Positions 1 to 8,639 are shown, counted from the stretch's first letter. The stretch: 51,994 nucleotides of DNA from Deltaproteobacteria bacterium Ga0077539 (GCA_001465015.1 LNEO01000273.1:1-51994); one strand, 5' to 3'. Notes: generated from the letters alone by a model not told the origin. Numbers and translations are program-made.

Positions 1-374
1 GCGGGTGGGGGCCGCGCTCCGCGGCTCGATGTAGAACGTCGTTTCGTCGCTCGATTTGCTACTCTATCTCTCTGTTTCAGCCGTGAAGTTTTCGGCGCCT
101 ATGCCCGCCACACCCGGCAGGTTCGCCAGTGACCTCCATAGAGTTGCCACAAGGGTGGGGGGGGGATCGTCAAGCAGGTATCCGTCGATTTTGGATACGC
201 AGAATCGAGACTCTGCTATCCGTGTTCTTCCGGTCACTTATCGCACGGAATGCCCACTCACCAACGGTGGTCCGTCCCGTGCAGTCCCCAGGTGTCGAAC
301 GTCAGCATCGGCGAGGTGCGCGAGAGCGACGAGCGCGCGAGGTAGCGCGGCGAAGCCTCGCCTCCGCTACGGGC
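1..374. other. Left-end stretch with no gene I can support
   Basis: This lies downstream of the minus-strand peptidase gene that stops at 375. Short open frames cross it on both strands, but none has a recognisable domain, a credible start or protein-like composition. A run of nine G occurs at about 157-165. An imperfectly placed inverted repeat (GCTCAC at 373-378, GTGAGC at 397-402) straddles the stop codon of the neighbouring gene and could help end transcription, but it has no T-tract. The first 100 bases are less GC-rich than the genes and look intergenic. Confidence 0.5.
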
Positions 375-1169
375 TCACGGTCCGCGCCGATGATTCGTGA
401 GCGGCAGGATCGCGCCCGTGTCATCCCAGGTGGCGCGCTCGCGACGCACGTCCACGTGCACGTAGTTGGCGCGGCGATGATGCCCGCAGCCGACTCGGTC
501 GAGCGTCAGGCAAAACTCGTGGAGCGCCTGCAACGAAACGCCCTCGACGCGAATGTCGACCGCCGTGCCGCGGGTGTGGTTCGCGGTCGGACCCGTCGGC
601 TCGTCGCCGCGCGGACGGTTGTTGGCCGAGATGCGAATCGTGCGACCGGCGTAGTGCCCGCCGATGCGCGCCAACGCGTACGCGAGCCGCGGATGCAGCG
701 GAATCGGCGGCGGCTGCCGCTGTCCCTCTTCGGCGTCCGCTCGCAAGAAGGTCGCGAGGCGCCGCGCCGCACGAGCGTCGGTCTTGCTCAAGTCGAACAG
801 CTCCGCGCCGCCACCCTCGCGACGGAGCCGCGTTTGCCCCGGCGGCGCGGGAGCCTGCGCCGCTGACGCTCCGCCGCGCGGCGCCTCGCCCGGAGTGCCA
901 TCGCGGTGCGGAAGCGTGCGAAGGACCTCGCGCGGCGTGCTCTCGGGCGGACGGAGTCGTCGACCGATGCGAAGGTTGTAAGGCCGTTGCAGATAGTTGC
1001 GCGCGACGAGGTCCGCGACCGTCACGTGCAGACGCTCGGCGATCCGCGACACGGTGTCGCCCTGCCGCACGATGTACACGCGGTCCGAGAGCGTGCTCTG
1101 CCCCGCCGCTGGAGTCGCGCCCAACGCGAGCGCCGCCGTCACCAAGATCGCCGCCACGACCCGTTGCAT
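375..1169 (-). CDS. Exported LysM domain protein with LAS/M15-like peptidase domain
   Basis: 264 aa from the ATG at 1169, which gives a clean signal peptide (MQRVVAAILVTAALALG, cut near ATPAAGQ). A TTG at 1241 overlaps the stop of the upstream kinase by 4 nt (TTGA) and would add 24 residues, so coupling from there is possible. Residues ~29-75 are a LysM peptidoglycan-binding repeat (YIVRQGDTVSRIAERL). The C-terminal ~110 residues carry the zinc pattern of D-Ala-D-Ala carboxypeptidase-like LAS enzymes: HTRGTAVD (H and D ligands) and YVHVD (second H). The family cuts or trims peptidoglycan peptides in the periplasm; that activity here is inferred from the motifs. It is the last gene of a seven-gene minus-strand run and sits directly behind a membrane Ser/Thr kinase, so kinase and wall enzyme may be co-expressed. 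Confidence 0.8.
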   Translation of the reverse strand: MQRVVAAILVTAALALGATPAAGQSTLSDRVYIVRQGDTVSRIAERLHVTVADLVARNYLQRPYNLRIGRRLRPPESTPREVLRTLPHRDGTPGEAPRGGASAAQAPAPPGQTRLRREGGGAELFDLSKTDARAARRLATFLRADAEEGQRQPPPIPLHPRLAYALARIGGHYAGRTIRISANNRPRGDEPTGPTANHTRGTAVDIRVEGVSLQALHEFCLTLDRVGCGHHRRANYVHVDVRRERATWDDTGAILPLTNHRRGP

Positions 1170-1237
1170 CGACGCGGCGGTTATCACGCGATTCGACGCT
1201 CGGCAAGGCGAGCCCAGCGTCGACGCTCGTCGCGCGC

Positions 1238-2539
1238 TCAAAAGTCCGGATCGCGGCCGATTCCCGCGCTCGCTCCGCCGTCGGGCCGACGCCCGCGAGC
1301 GCGTCGCAGCACCCTCGAACCGTCGGTCGCAGCCGCATCGGCGACCGCTGCGATCACACCGTTTGCGACCCCTCCGTCCGAGACGCTCGCTCGCGCCGAG
1401 CCGCTGTCTGCAGACACCCCGCCGTCGTTGGGCGGTTGCGCCGTTGCGCCGCTCACCCCTGTATCGCCGATGGGCGCTCCGCCGTCGGACAACACGTTCG
1501 CGCTACGCCCGCTCCCCACGACGCGCGCAGCGGCCGCGGCGACCCCGAGCGCAAGCGCGAGCACGACGAGCAGCACGAGCCCCTTTTGCGAACGAGCTCG
1601 ATTGGGGTCCGTGAGCGTGAGGATCGCCTGCTCTCTCGGCGAGCGCCGCGGGGTCTTTCGACTCGATCCCGTCGTCGAAACGCTCGGAGACACTCGCGCG
1701 ATCCCGCGACGCTCTCGCCACTGCGCGAGCGCCTCGCCGAAGCGACGAGCGTCCCGCCAGCGATCCTCGATCTCCGAAGCCATCGCGCGATCCACGATCG
1801 CCGCGAGCTCATCGTCAATCGCAACGCCGCGATCGCGGATCGAGGGTGGGCGACTCGTCGCGATCGCTACGAGCATTCCCTGATAGTTTGCGGCGCTGAA
1901 CGGCAGCGTGCCCGAGAGCATCTCGAAGAGCATCACGCCCACGGCCCACAGGTCCGCGCGCTCGTCCGAGGCGAGGCCGCGCGCTTGCTCGGGCGCCATG
2001 TACGCGGGCGTTCCGATGAGCGCGCCGGTGCGAGTGAGGCGCACGCGCTCGGCCTCGTCCAGGATCTTCGCGACCCCGAAGTCGAGGACCTTCACCGCGC
2101 CGTCGTCGCAGAGAAAGACGTTCTCGGGCTTCATGTCGCGGTGCAGAACGCCCTCGTCGTGCGCCGCTGCGACCGCGTCGAGCACCGACTCGATGATGGA
2201 CACCGCCAGCTCGGGCGCGACGCGACGCTCGCGCTCGATCAGCGCCGACAGGCTCATCCCCCGCAAGAGCTCCATCACGAGAAACGGGGTCGACTCGTGC
2301 TCACCGACGTCGAGCACGCGACAGATCCCAGGGTGAGCCACCTTCGCTGCCGCCCGAGCCTCGTTGCGCAGCCGCGCGGCGGAGTGCTCGTCGTCGAGCA
2401 GCGCCGCGTGCAAGACCTTGAGCGCGACGTCGCACGCGAGCTTCTCGTCCCGCGCGAGCCACACCACGCCCATCCCGCCCTCGCCGACCTTGTCGACGAG
2501 TCGAAAGCGGCCTCCGAGCGTGTCTCCGCGGGTGAGCAT
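1238..2539 (-). CDS. Transmembrane Hanks-type Ser/Thr protein kinase
   Basis: 433 aa, ATG start. The N-terminal ~275 residues are a complete eukaryotic-like kinase domain: glycine loop GEGGMG (19-24), lysine K41 in VALKVL, catalytic loop HRDMKPEN, DFG (VLDFGVAK) and GTPAYMAPEQARG in the activation segment. A basic Ser/Thr-rich juxtamembrane stretch follows, then one membrane helix at ~316-338 (GLVLLVVLALALGVAAAAAR), then a ~95-residue outside tail rich in Gly, Asp and Ser (DGG repeats) without a recognisable sensor such as PASTA. All catalytic residues are present, so it should be active. It lies 27 bp downstream of a hypothetical gene on the same strand and its stop overlaps the alternative start of the LysM peptidase gene. 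Targets cannot be read from sequence. Confidence 0.93.
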   Translation of the reverse strand: MLTRGDTLGGRFRLVDKVGEGGMGVVWLARDEKLACDVALKVLHAALLDDEHSAARLRNEARAAAKVAHPGICRVLDVGEHESTPFLVMELLRGMSLSALIERERRVAPELAVSIIESVLDAVAAAHDEGVLHRDMKPENVFLCDDGAVKVLDFGVAKILDEAERVRLTRTGALIGTPAYMAPEQARGLASDERADLWAVGVMLFEMLSGTLPFSAANYQGMLVAIATSRPPSIRDRGVAIDDELAAIVDRAMASEIEDRWRDARRFGEALAQWRERRGIARVSPSVSTTGSSRKTPRRSPREQAILTLTDPNRARSQKGLVLLVVLALALGVAAAAARVVGSGRSANVLSDGGAPIGDTGVSGATAQPPNDGGVSADSGSARASVSDGGVANGVIAAVADAAATDGSRVLRRARGRRPDGGASAGIGRDPDF

Positions 2540-2566
2540 TGCGTCCCCTTCGATCGCCCGGCGACG

Positions 2567-3166
2567 CTACGAGAGCATCTTGCGCGCCGCTTGTCCGCTC
2601 GCGGGGCGAACAGCGCGCGAGAGCGCCAAAATCGCGACGAGGAGCGCACGATACACAGCGCTCACGCAGTCGACGTCGATGTCGGTCTCGACGTCGCTCA
2701 GCATCGCGTCGTCGTCCGGAGCGAGCACCGAGTCGAGCTGCTCGCGGACGAGCGTCATCACGTGCGGCTGCAGCATCGCGACGACATCATCGCTCTCGAG
2801 CGGCTCTGCCGAGTCCTCCCTTCGCATCGTCTCGTCGAGCTCGAGCGACGCGCGCGCGACCTCGACCGCGGACTCATCGACGCTCTCGAGACGAGCGCCA
2901 AACGCCCTTCGAAACGCCTCGTGAATGCACACCGACAAGAAGTAGCCGAGCGCCTGCGCGGTCTCGTCTCGTTGACGATCGAACTCGTCCGCGAGAAACG
3001 CAGCGAGCGCCGGCTGCTCTTCGTCGAAGCGGGCAAACGCCTGATCGACGCGCTCGTCGAGCTCGGGAGCGTCCGCGAACGAGCGCTGCGCGTAGTCTAC
3101 CGCCGCCTGCGACACGATCGCGTCCGACGAGATGGGCCCCAACGCGGAACGCGCCGACCACTTCAT
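2567..3166 (-). CDS. Hypothetical acidic helical protein
   Basis: 199 aa, ATG start. I do not recognise a family. The protein is acidic and predicted largely helical, with Glu/Asp/Arg/Ala-rich stretches (FDEEQPALAAFLADEFDRQRD) and a single hydrophobic segment close to the C-terminus (YRALLVAILALSRAV). It has no signal peptide and few aromatic residues, so it is probably cytoplasmic. It sits between a small CxxC protein gene (40 bp upstream) and a Ser/Thr kinase gene (27 bp downstream), all on the minus strand, and so probably belongs to the same transcript. A role as a partner of the kinase is possible only by position. Confidence 0.7.
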   Translation of the reverse strand: MKWSARSALGPISSDAIVSQAAVDYAQRSFADAPELDERVDQAFARFDEEQPALAAFLADEFDRQRDETAQALGYFLSVCIHEAFRRAFGARLESVDESAVEVARASLELDETMRREDSAEPLESDDVVAMLQPHVMTLVREQLDSVLAPDDDAMLSDVETDIDVDCVSAVYRALLVAILALSRAVRPASGQAARKMLS

Positions 3167-3206
3167 GCGCGGCGCAACGACGAGCGCGGGTCGAGCGCAC
3201 AGAGCT

Positions 3207-3470
3207 TCATCCGTCGTCCTCCTCCATCTCCCATCGCTGCAGCGCCGTCACGCTGATCGCGAGCGCGCAGCGTTCGCACAGGGGAGGCTCCTCGCGCACC
3301 ACGTCGTCGCCGCGAACGAACACGAGCAACCCGTGTCCGGCCGGCTCGCCGTCGATCTCGATGGAGCACGCGTCGCAATACAGCGCGGGCTCGTTGGAGG
3401 AGCGGTGCATGCCCGAGTGATAGCAGAGTTCGACGCGGGATTCACAACGTTCGCAGCAGGGCCTGCGCAA
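3207..3470 (-). CDS. Small three-CxxC putative metal-binding protein
   Basis: 87 aa from a TTG at 3470. Three CxxC pairs are present at C6/C9, C32/C35 and C65/C68, with extra C5 and C16, a pattern expected for one or two zinc ribbons or a small iron-sulfur protein. An ATG at 3410 would remove the first pair, and because that pair fits the pattern I prefer the TTG. The middle has a compact beta-like segment (GLLVFVRGDDVV). It starts 46 bp after the stop of the QueD-like gene and ends 40 bp before a hypothetical gene, so it is likely in the same operon. No function is assigned. Its closeness to a QueD homologue that lost its zinc site is noted as a separate finding. Confidence 0.6.
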   Translation of the reverse strand: MRRPCCERCESRVELCYHSGMHRSSNEPALYCDACSIEIDGEPAGHGLLVFVRGDDVVREEPPLCERCALAISVTALQRWEMEEDDG

Positions 3471-3516
3471 CGTCTGCGGCCGCGAGGGCGATCGCCGCCG
3501 CTCGGAGCGGCAGGGA

Positions 3517-3891
3517 TCAGCCGCGATAGATTACGCGGGATACGTCGTTTTCTCGAAGCACGAGCTGCACCAGCCCTGGCACAGAGGGCTTCAGCCGGTC
3601 CCAGATCCACGTCACCAGGACCTCGCTCGTGGGGTTTTCGAGGCCTTCGATGTCGTTGAGGTAGTGGTGATCGATGCGGTCGCGCAGCGGCTTCATCGCC
3701 TTGTCGATCTCCGAGAAGTCGAAGACCCACCCGGTCTCCGGGTCCATTCGACCTTCGACGTGAATGTCCAGGTAGAACGCCAGGCCGTAGACGTTGTTGC
3801 AGGGGTGTCCTGGCGGCGTCTTCGGCAAGCGGCGCGCGCTCTCGAAGCGGACGGTCTGGATGAGCTCGTAGATTCCGTTGCGTTGGGTCAT
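3517..3891 (-). CDS. QueD/6-pyruvoyl-tetrahydropterin synthase homologue lacking the zinc ligands
   Basis: 124 aa, ATG start, the normal length for QueD (6-carboxy-5,6,7,8-tetrahydropterin synthase of queuosine/7-deazaguanine synthesis). It follows E. coli QueD almost without gaps: the catalytic Cys is kept (C31 in GHPCNN), as are D74-H75 in DHHYLNDIEGLENPTSEVL and the substrate-binding E114. However, the three zinc-binding histidines are all replaced: the His of FEAAHRLP is R20 (FESARRLP), and the two His of LHGHSF are Y35 and L37 (VYGLAF). I checked these codons on the DNA. Zinc activates the pterin side chain in the family, so normal QueD chemistry is doubtful. The gene lies in a minus-strand run, 81 bp after pepP and 46 bp before a CxxC protein. 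No queC, queE or queF is in the window. Family membership is certain; function is open. Confidence 0.9.
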   Translation of the reverse strand: MTQRNGIYELIQTVRFESARRLPKTPPGHPCNNVYGLAFYLDIHVEGRMDPETGWVFDFSEIDKAMKPLRDRIDHHYLNDIEGLENPTSEVLVTWIWDRLKPSVPGLVQLVLRENDVSRVIYRG

Positions 3892-3972
3892 GGGCGGTCC
3901 ATCCGATGGCAGAAAGAGCGTCAGGTTTCGAAGGTTTCGTCGCGCATCGACGCCGTTCGATCGCGGCGCGGC

Positions 3973-5259
3973 TCAGCGCTCGAGGGCCGACGGCTCCTTG
4001 GGGATCTTCGCGGTGAGCACATAGGGCTCGTTGGAGGTCACCACGACGTCGTCCTCGATGCGAACGCCGATTCCGCGGTACTCCGCAGGGGCCGCGCCGT
4101 CGTCTGCGCGGATGTAGAGCCCAGGCTCGACGGTCAGCACGCACCCTGGCTCGAGCGCTCGCGGCGCGCCGTCGATCCACTCGCGCCCCACGTCGTGAAC
4201 GTCCATCCCGAGCCAGTGCGACGTCCCGTGCATGTAGTAGCGCTTGTAGTCCTCGCGCTCGATGAGCTCGTCGAGCGAGCCCGCGAGCAGCCCGAGCTCG
4301 ACCATCGATTCGGTCAGCGATCGAACGGCGACTTTGTGAACCTCGGTGAGCGTCGAGCCCGGACGGACCGCGGCGATCGCCGCGATCTGCGCGCGCAGGA
4401 CCGCGTCGTACACCCGCCGTTGCGCTGGAGAAAATCGCCCGTTGACAGGAAACGTCCGCGTCACATCGGACGCATATCCGCCGCTCTCGGCGCCAGCGTC
4501 GACGAGCACGAGGTCGCCCGACTCCATCCGCCTGTCGTTTTGCACGTAGTGCAGCGTGCATGCGTTGGGGCCGCTCGCGACGATCGGCTCGTACGCCGGC
4601 CGCTCGCTGCCCAAGCGACGAAAGCATCCGCGGAGCTCGGCCTCGATTTCGTACTCGTACATGCCCGGCTGTCGCACGGCGAACGCGCGCTCGAACGCTT
4701 GGGCGCTGATGTCTGCGGCGCGCTGCATCGCAGCGAGCTCGGCCTCGTCTTTGTGCCAGCGAAGCTCGTGCAGGATGGTCGATGGCTCGACGATCTCGGT
4801 GGGCGCGATCCGGCCTCGCCTCGCGCGTCGCCTCGCGTTGGCGAGGGCCGCGAGGACTCGGTCGTCCATCGCGCGGTCTCGACCGAGCGCGTAGTAGAGC
4901 CGCCGTCGGTCGAGCAAGAGATCCGCGAGCGTCGAGTCGATGTCGCCGATGTCGCGGCTCGCGTCGGCGCCGAACATCGTCCGCGCGCCGTCGAGCCCGA
5001 CGCGCGCGCCGTCCCACAGCTCGCGCGCTGGGTCGCGCGCGCGGAGGTAGACGACGAACGGGTGCTCGGCGTGTCCTGGAACCAACGCCACGAGCGAAGA
5101 CGGCTCGCGAAAACCCGTGAGGTAGTACAGATCGCTGTCGGGCCGGTACTCGTGCTCGACGTCGTTGTTGCGAATGTACGTGGGAGTCGAAGGGAGCAAG
5201 AGGACTGACTGTGGTCCCATTCGCTCCATGGCGCGCGCGCGACGCTCGGCGAAGTTCAC
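3973..5259 (-). CDS. pepP: Xaa-Pro aminopeptidase (M24B, PepP-like)
   Basis: 428 aa from a GTG at 5259 that overlaps the stop of the upstream phosphatase gene by 4 nt (GTGA). The start MNFAERRARAMERMG matches the usual AMP_N domain opening. Residues ~1-160 are the AMP_N domain and ~170-428 the pita-bread M24 metallopeptidase domain. Dinuclear metal ligands are visible: D254 (LVLVDAG), D265 (YASDVTRTF), H348 (MHGTSHWLGMDVHD), E378 (LTVEPGLYI) and E402 (VRIEDD). The enzyme removes an N-terminal residue preceding proline from peptides in the cytoplasm. Length and all five ligands fit a functional PepP. It is translationally coupled to the cysQ-like gene, though the two have no obvious shared pathway. 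Confidence 0.95.
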   Translation of the reverse strand: MNFAERRARAMERMGPQSVLLLPSTPTYIRNNDVEHEYRPDSDLYYLTGFREPSSLVALVPGHAEHPFVVYLRARDPARELWDGARVGLDGARTMFGADASRDIGDIDSTLADLLLDRRRLYYALGRDRAMDDRVLAALANARRRARRGRIAPTEIVEPSTILHELRWHKDEAELAAMQRAADISAQAFERAFAVRQPGMYEYEIEAELRGCFRRLGSERPAYEPIVASGPNACTLHYVQNDRRMESGDLVLVDAGAESGGYASDVTRTFPVNGRFSPAQRRVYDAVLRAQIAAIAAVRPGSTLTEVHKVAVRSLTESMVELGLLAGSLDELIEREDYKRYYMHGTSHWLGMDVHDVGREWIDGAPRALEPGCVLTVEPGLYIRADDGAAPAEYRGIGVRIEDDVVVTSNEPYVLTAKIPKEPSALER

Positions 5260-6071
5260 GGCAGAGAGCGTAGCGCGTCGATCGCCCGTCGGTGCAGCGC
5301 CGAATGCGCCACGACGATGCCGTGCTCGAGCGCGAGCTCGACGCCCGCGTACGCGATCGGCTCGCCGCGCGCGTCGCTCACGGTTGCCCCCGCTGCGACG
5401 GCGATCGCGTGCGGAGCGAGGCTGTCCCAGAGCTTGGCGCCGCCCGACGGCAGGACATAGAGGTCCGCTTCTCGCGCAGCGACCAGCGCCACCTTGAGCC
5501 CGACCGAGCCGCACGGGCGGGCGCCGTCGATCCCCAGCGCGCGCGCGACGTGCTCGACCCGAGGATCGGGCCGCGAGCGCGAGGCCACCATTCGTGGCTT
5601 GTCAGAGGGCTCGGCCACGACGAGGCGTGATGGCGCGGCTCCGTCGCGAGACTCGAAGGCCCCCTCGCCCACCGCGCCCCAGAGCGCGCGCTTCCACGCG
5701 GGCGCGACGACGGCGCCCACCATCGCGACCCCGTCGATCGCGAGGCCCACCATCACGCAGAACTCTCCGTTCTTCGCGATGAACTCCTTGGTGCCGTCGA
5801 CAGGATCGACGAACCACACGCGACCGCCGCGCGCGACGGCGCGACGGTTGTCCTCGACGCCGCTCTCTTCGGCGCACACAGAATCCTCTGGAAATCGCTC
5901 GCGCAACAGCGCCACGATCGCCTGGTTGGCCGCGCGGTCCGCGGTCGTCACGGGATCGTCCTGACCCTTCCAGTCGACCGCGAAATCCTTCTCGTAGATC
6001 TCCGCGACGATCGTCGATCCCAGCGCAGCGGCCTCGCGGGCGACCGCGAGCTCTCGGTCTAGAACAACCAT
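5256..6071 (-). CDS. Inositol monophosphatase-family phosphatase, probable 3'(2'),5'-bisphosphate nucleotidase (CysQ-like)
   Basis: 271 aa from the ATG at 6071; an upstream in-frame ATG at 6128 would leave only 17 bp to the divergent SulP start, so I do not use it. Family motifs are complete: DPVTTADRAAN (~39-49), AEESG with E68/E69, DPVDGTKEF (89-97) binding metal and phosphate, and KLWDSLAPHAI in the C-terminal half. The DGTKEF form is typical of CysQ, which hydrolyses 3'-phosphoadenosine 5'-phosphate left over from sulfate assimilation. Its divergent neighbour is a SulP anion transporter, which fits a sulfur role, although other substrates such as inositol phosphates cannot be excluded. 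The gene opens a minus-strand run of seven genes and its stop overlaps the pepP start. Confidence 0.88.
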   Translation of the reverse strand: MVVLDRELAVAREAAALGSTIVAEIYEKDFAVDWKGQDDPVTTADRAANQAIVALLRERFPEDSVCAEESGVEDNRRAVARGGRVWFVDPVDGTKEFIAKNGEFCVMVGLAIDGVAMVGAVVAPAWKRALWGAVGEGAFESRDGAAPSRLVVAEPSDKPRMVASRSRPDPRVEHVARALGIDGARPCGSVGLKVALVAAREADLYVLPSGGAKLWDSLAPHAIAVAAGATVSDARGEPIAYAGVELALEHGIVVAHSALHRRAIDALRSLP

Positions 6072-6145
6072 CGCGCGAGGGTGCACGAAGCGCCCGAACG
6101 CATCCACTGCAACTGCGAGGCAGAACAATCAGTACACTCTGGGCC

Positions 6146-7951
6146 GTGAGCACCACGGAGCCCGCGCCGCGCACGAGCATCCCTCCCCCTGCGCAATCCG
6201 CGGGGGGAATCGGCGTTCCCGCGCCGCCCGAGCGCGGTTGGCCGAGATGGGTGCCGGGGCTGTGGGTGCTCGCGAACTATCGTCGCGAGTGGTTCGCAAA
6301 GGACCTCGTCGCGGGGATCGTCGTCTCTGCGCTGCTCGTCCCGGCGGGGCTCGGCTACGCGACGGCCGCGGGATTGCCGCCGATCACAGGCTTGTACGCC
6401 ACGATCGTGCCGCTCATCGCGTACGCGGTCTTCGGCCCATCGCGAATCATGGTGCTCGGACCAGACTCCGCCCTCGCCGCCCTCATCGCGGCGGCGGTCG
6501 TTCACCGCGCGGGCGGCGACGGCGCCGTGGCTGTTTGACTGAGCTCGCTCCTCGCGCTTCTGACGGGTCTCTTGTGCGTCGCCGCGGGCTTCGCTCGAGT
6601 GGGGTTCGTCACCGATCTTCTCAGCCGCCCGGTGCGCGTCGGCTACATGAACGGCATCGCCCTCACCGTCCTCGTCGCGCAACTGCCAAAGCTCTTCGGC
6701 TTCAGCGTTCGAGCCGAGTCGGTGCTCGAGGGGGCTGTGCAGTTCGCTCGAGGGATCGCGGACGGTCGCACAAAGGTCCCGGCGCTCGCGATCGGCTGCG
6801 CGTGCATCGCCGTGATCGTCGTCGCGCGCAAGCTCGCGCCGAAGCTGCCCATGGTGCTCTTCGCCGTCATCGGCGCGACGCTCACCGTGCGGTTCTTCTC
6901 GCTCGGGTCGGTGATCAGCGTGGTCGGGGCCGTTCCGCGCGGGTTTCCTCGACCTTCGTTGCCGCCGCTCAGCGCGAGCTTGATCAGCGACCTGCTCGTC
7001 GCGGCCGCGGGAATCATGATCGTGGCGTACGCGGACATGAGCGTGCTCTCGCGGACGTTCGCCGGACGCAATCACTATCGCGTCGACCCCAATCAAGAGC
7101 TGGTCGGCCTCGGCGTGGCCAACGTCGCAGCGGCGTTCTTTCAGGGATTTCCGGTCACGAGCAGCGCGTCGCGGACGCCCGTCGCCGAGTCTGCCGGGTC
7201 GCGAACGCAGGTCACAGGCATCGTCGGCGCGCTCACCATCGTGCTCCTGCTCGTCGCGGCGCCTGCGCTCTTGCGCGATCTTCCGACGACCGCGCTCGCC
7301 GCGATCGTGATCGTCGCTGCCCTCCGCAGCGTGGACGTGGCGGAGCTCCGAGTATTCGCCCGCGTGCGACGGTCGGACTTTCTGCTATCGATCTTCGCCT
7401 TCGTCGCGGTCGTCGCCTTCGGGGTCCTCTGGGGAATCGCCCTCTCTGTGACCTTCTCGCTGCTCGATTTCGTGCGCCGCGCCTGGCGACCGCACGACGC
7501 GATCCTCGGTCGCGCGGCGGGCGTCAAGGGCTACCACGACGTCACACGTTATCGAGACGCCAGAGAAATTCCTGGCCTGATGATCTTTCGCTGGGACGCG
7601 CCGCTCTTCTTCGCCAACGCCGACACGTTTCGCGCCAGGATCATCGAGCTCGTCGACCAGCGCTCACCCAAGCCGCGCTGGGTCGTCGTCGCTGCCGAGC
7701 CGATCACCGACGTCGACACCACCGCCGCCGAAGCGCTGCTCGAGCTCGACAACGAGCTGTTCGCGCGCGGCGTCGAGCTGGCGTTCGCCGAGATGAAAGA
7801 CCCTGTGAAAGATCGCCTCGAGCGCTACGGCCTTCAGCAAAAGATCGGGCGAGAGTTCTTCTTCGCGACCCTCGGCGTCGCAGTGAAGGCCTACCTCGCG
7901 CGACACGAGGTCCCGTGGACCGACTGGGACGAGCCCAAGATCTCCGAGTAA
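6146..7951 (+). pseudogene. SulP-family anion transporter interrupted by an in-frame TGA
   Basis: From a GTG at 6146 the frame reads as a normal SulP transporter of about 600 codons, but codon 131 (6536-6538) is TGA. The frame continues unchanged on the other side, so this is a nonsense codon and not a frameshift. Before the stop are the N-terminal segment and first helices, including the conserved GLYATIVPLIAYAVFG and GPDSALAALIAA. After it come the remaining membrane helices and a C-terminal cytoplasmic STAS domain (~7570-7900) with the loop ITDVDTTAAEAL. A downstream TTG at 6572 could restart translation, but the product would lack the first helices. SulP proteins carry sulfate, bicarbonate or other anions. 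The codons on both sides of the stop are otherwise intact, suggesting recent loss, read-through or a sequence error. Divergent from the cysQ-like gene. Confidence 0.85.
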
Positions 7952-7952
7952 C

Positions 7953-8567
7953 TCAGTACGTTCGGCCGTGTTCGTCACGGACGCGGGTGATGTTGGCGAA
8001 GTACAGCCCCGCTCCCGGGGCGGCGAAGACCAGCGCGACGCCCCAAAACCCGGCGAGCGCTGGCGCCGCAGCGACGAACGATCCAGCCGACAACATAAAT
8101 GGCGTCACGATCGCCGCGACCGCCGTCGCGAGAATGCCGATGCCCCCGAGCACGAGACCGGCCGTGTGCGCGGGACCCGAGCCGGGAGAGATCACGAGGT
8201 TGCGCACGTTTGCGGACACGGTGAACCAGTCCGTCGCCGCCACGCCGTCTCCCGCGACCCGCAGCACGATCGGCCTGCGCAGCGACACCGTGCACGGGAT
8301 CTCGCAGCGAACGCGCGTCTGCAGGATTCGCTGCGTCTCTTCGATCCTGCCGCGGAGGCGGACCTCTTCTCGATCTTGTACGCGCTCTTCGAGGCGCGCG
8401 CGGCGATCCGCGTTCATCGTCTCGGCGTCGAGCACAGGCTCGCCAGGGTCTTCAGGAACGACGGCGGGAGGCTCCTCGTCCTCGTCGGCCATCGCTGCGC
8501 CTGACCAAACCCACGTCCCCAGCGCCGACGCCGCAGCGATCACCCACACACCCCTTCGTGACTTCAT
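7953..8567 (-). CDS. Exported protein with two C-terminal membrane segments, unknown function
   Basis: 204 aa, ATG start. A signal peptide (VWVIAAASALGTWVWSGAAMA) is followed by an acidic Pro/Glu linker (DEDEEPPAVVPEDPGEP) and a charged helical stretch. A beta-like region with a Cys pair (VRCEIPCTVSL) leads to two hydrophobic segments (GLVLGGIGILATAVAAIVTPFML and APALAGFWGVALVFAAPGAGLYF, each given only as recognisable starts and ends). Many Myxococcota secreted proteins with a PEGA-like or CEIPC loop before two C-terminal helices look like this, but I cannot name a family. The gene is tail to tail with SulP (one base between stops) and divergent from nudC. Confidence 0.75.
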   Translation of the reverse strand: MKSRRGVWVIAAASALGTWVWSGAAMADEDEEPPAVVPEDPGEPVLDAETMNADRRARLEERVQDREEVRLRGRIEETQRILQTRVRCEIPCTVSLRRPIVLRVAGDGVAATDWFTVSANVRNLVISPGSGPAHTAGLVLGGIGILATAVAAIVTPFMLSAGSFVAAAPALAGFWGVALVFAAPGAGLYFANITRVRDEHGRTY

Positions 8568-8639
8568 CGACCGAAGGATACCAAGACGCCTGGCAGAATC
8601 GAAGATTCAACGCGGCCTTCGCTTGTCCTCGCGCCCGCA

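Noticed and set aside
157..165. Nine-G tract as a phase-variation switch
   Set aside because: It is not within or immediately before a gene I can support, and single tracts of this size are common at this GC content.
6536..6580. Selenocysteine insertion at the SulP TGA
   Set aside because: I see no clear SECIS-like hairpin just after the codon, and SulP proteins are not known selenoproteins.
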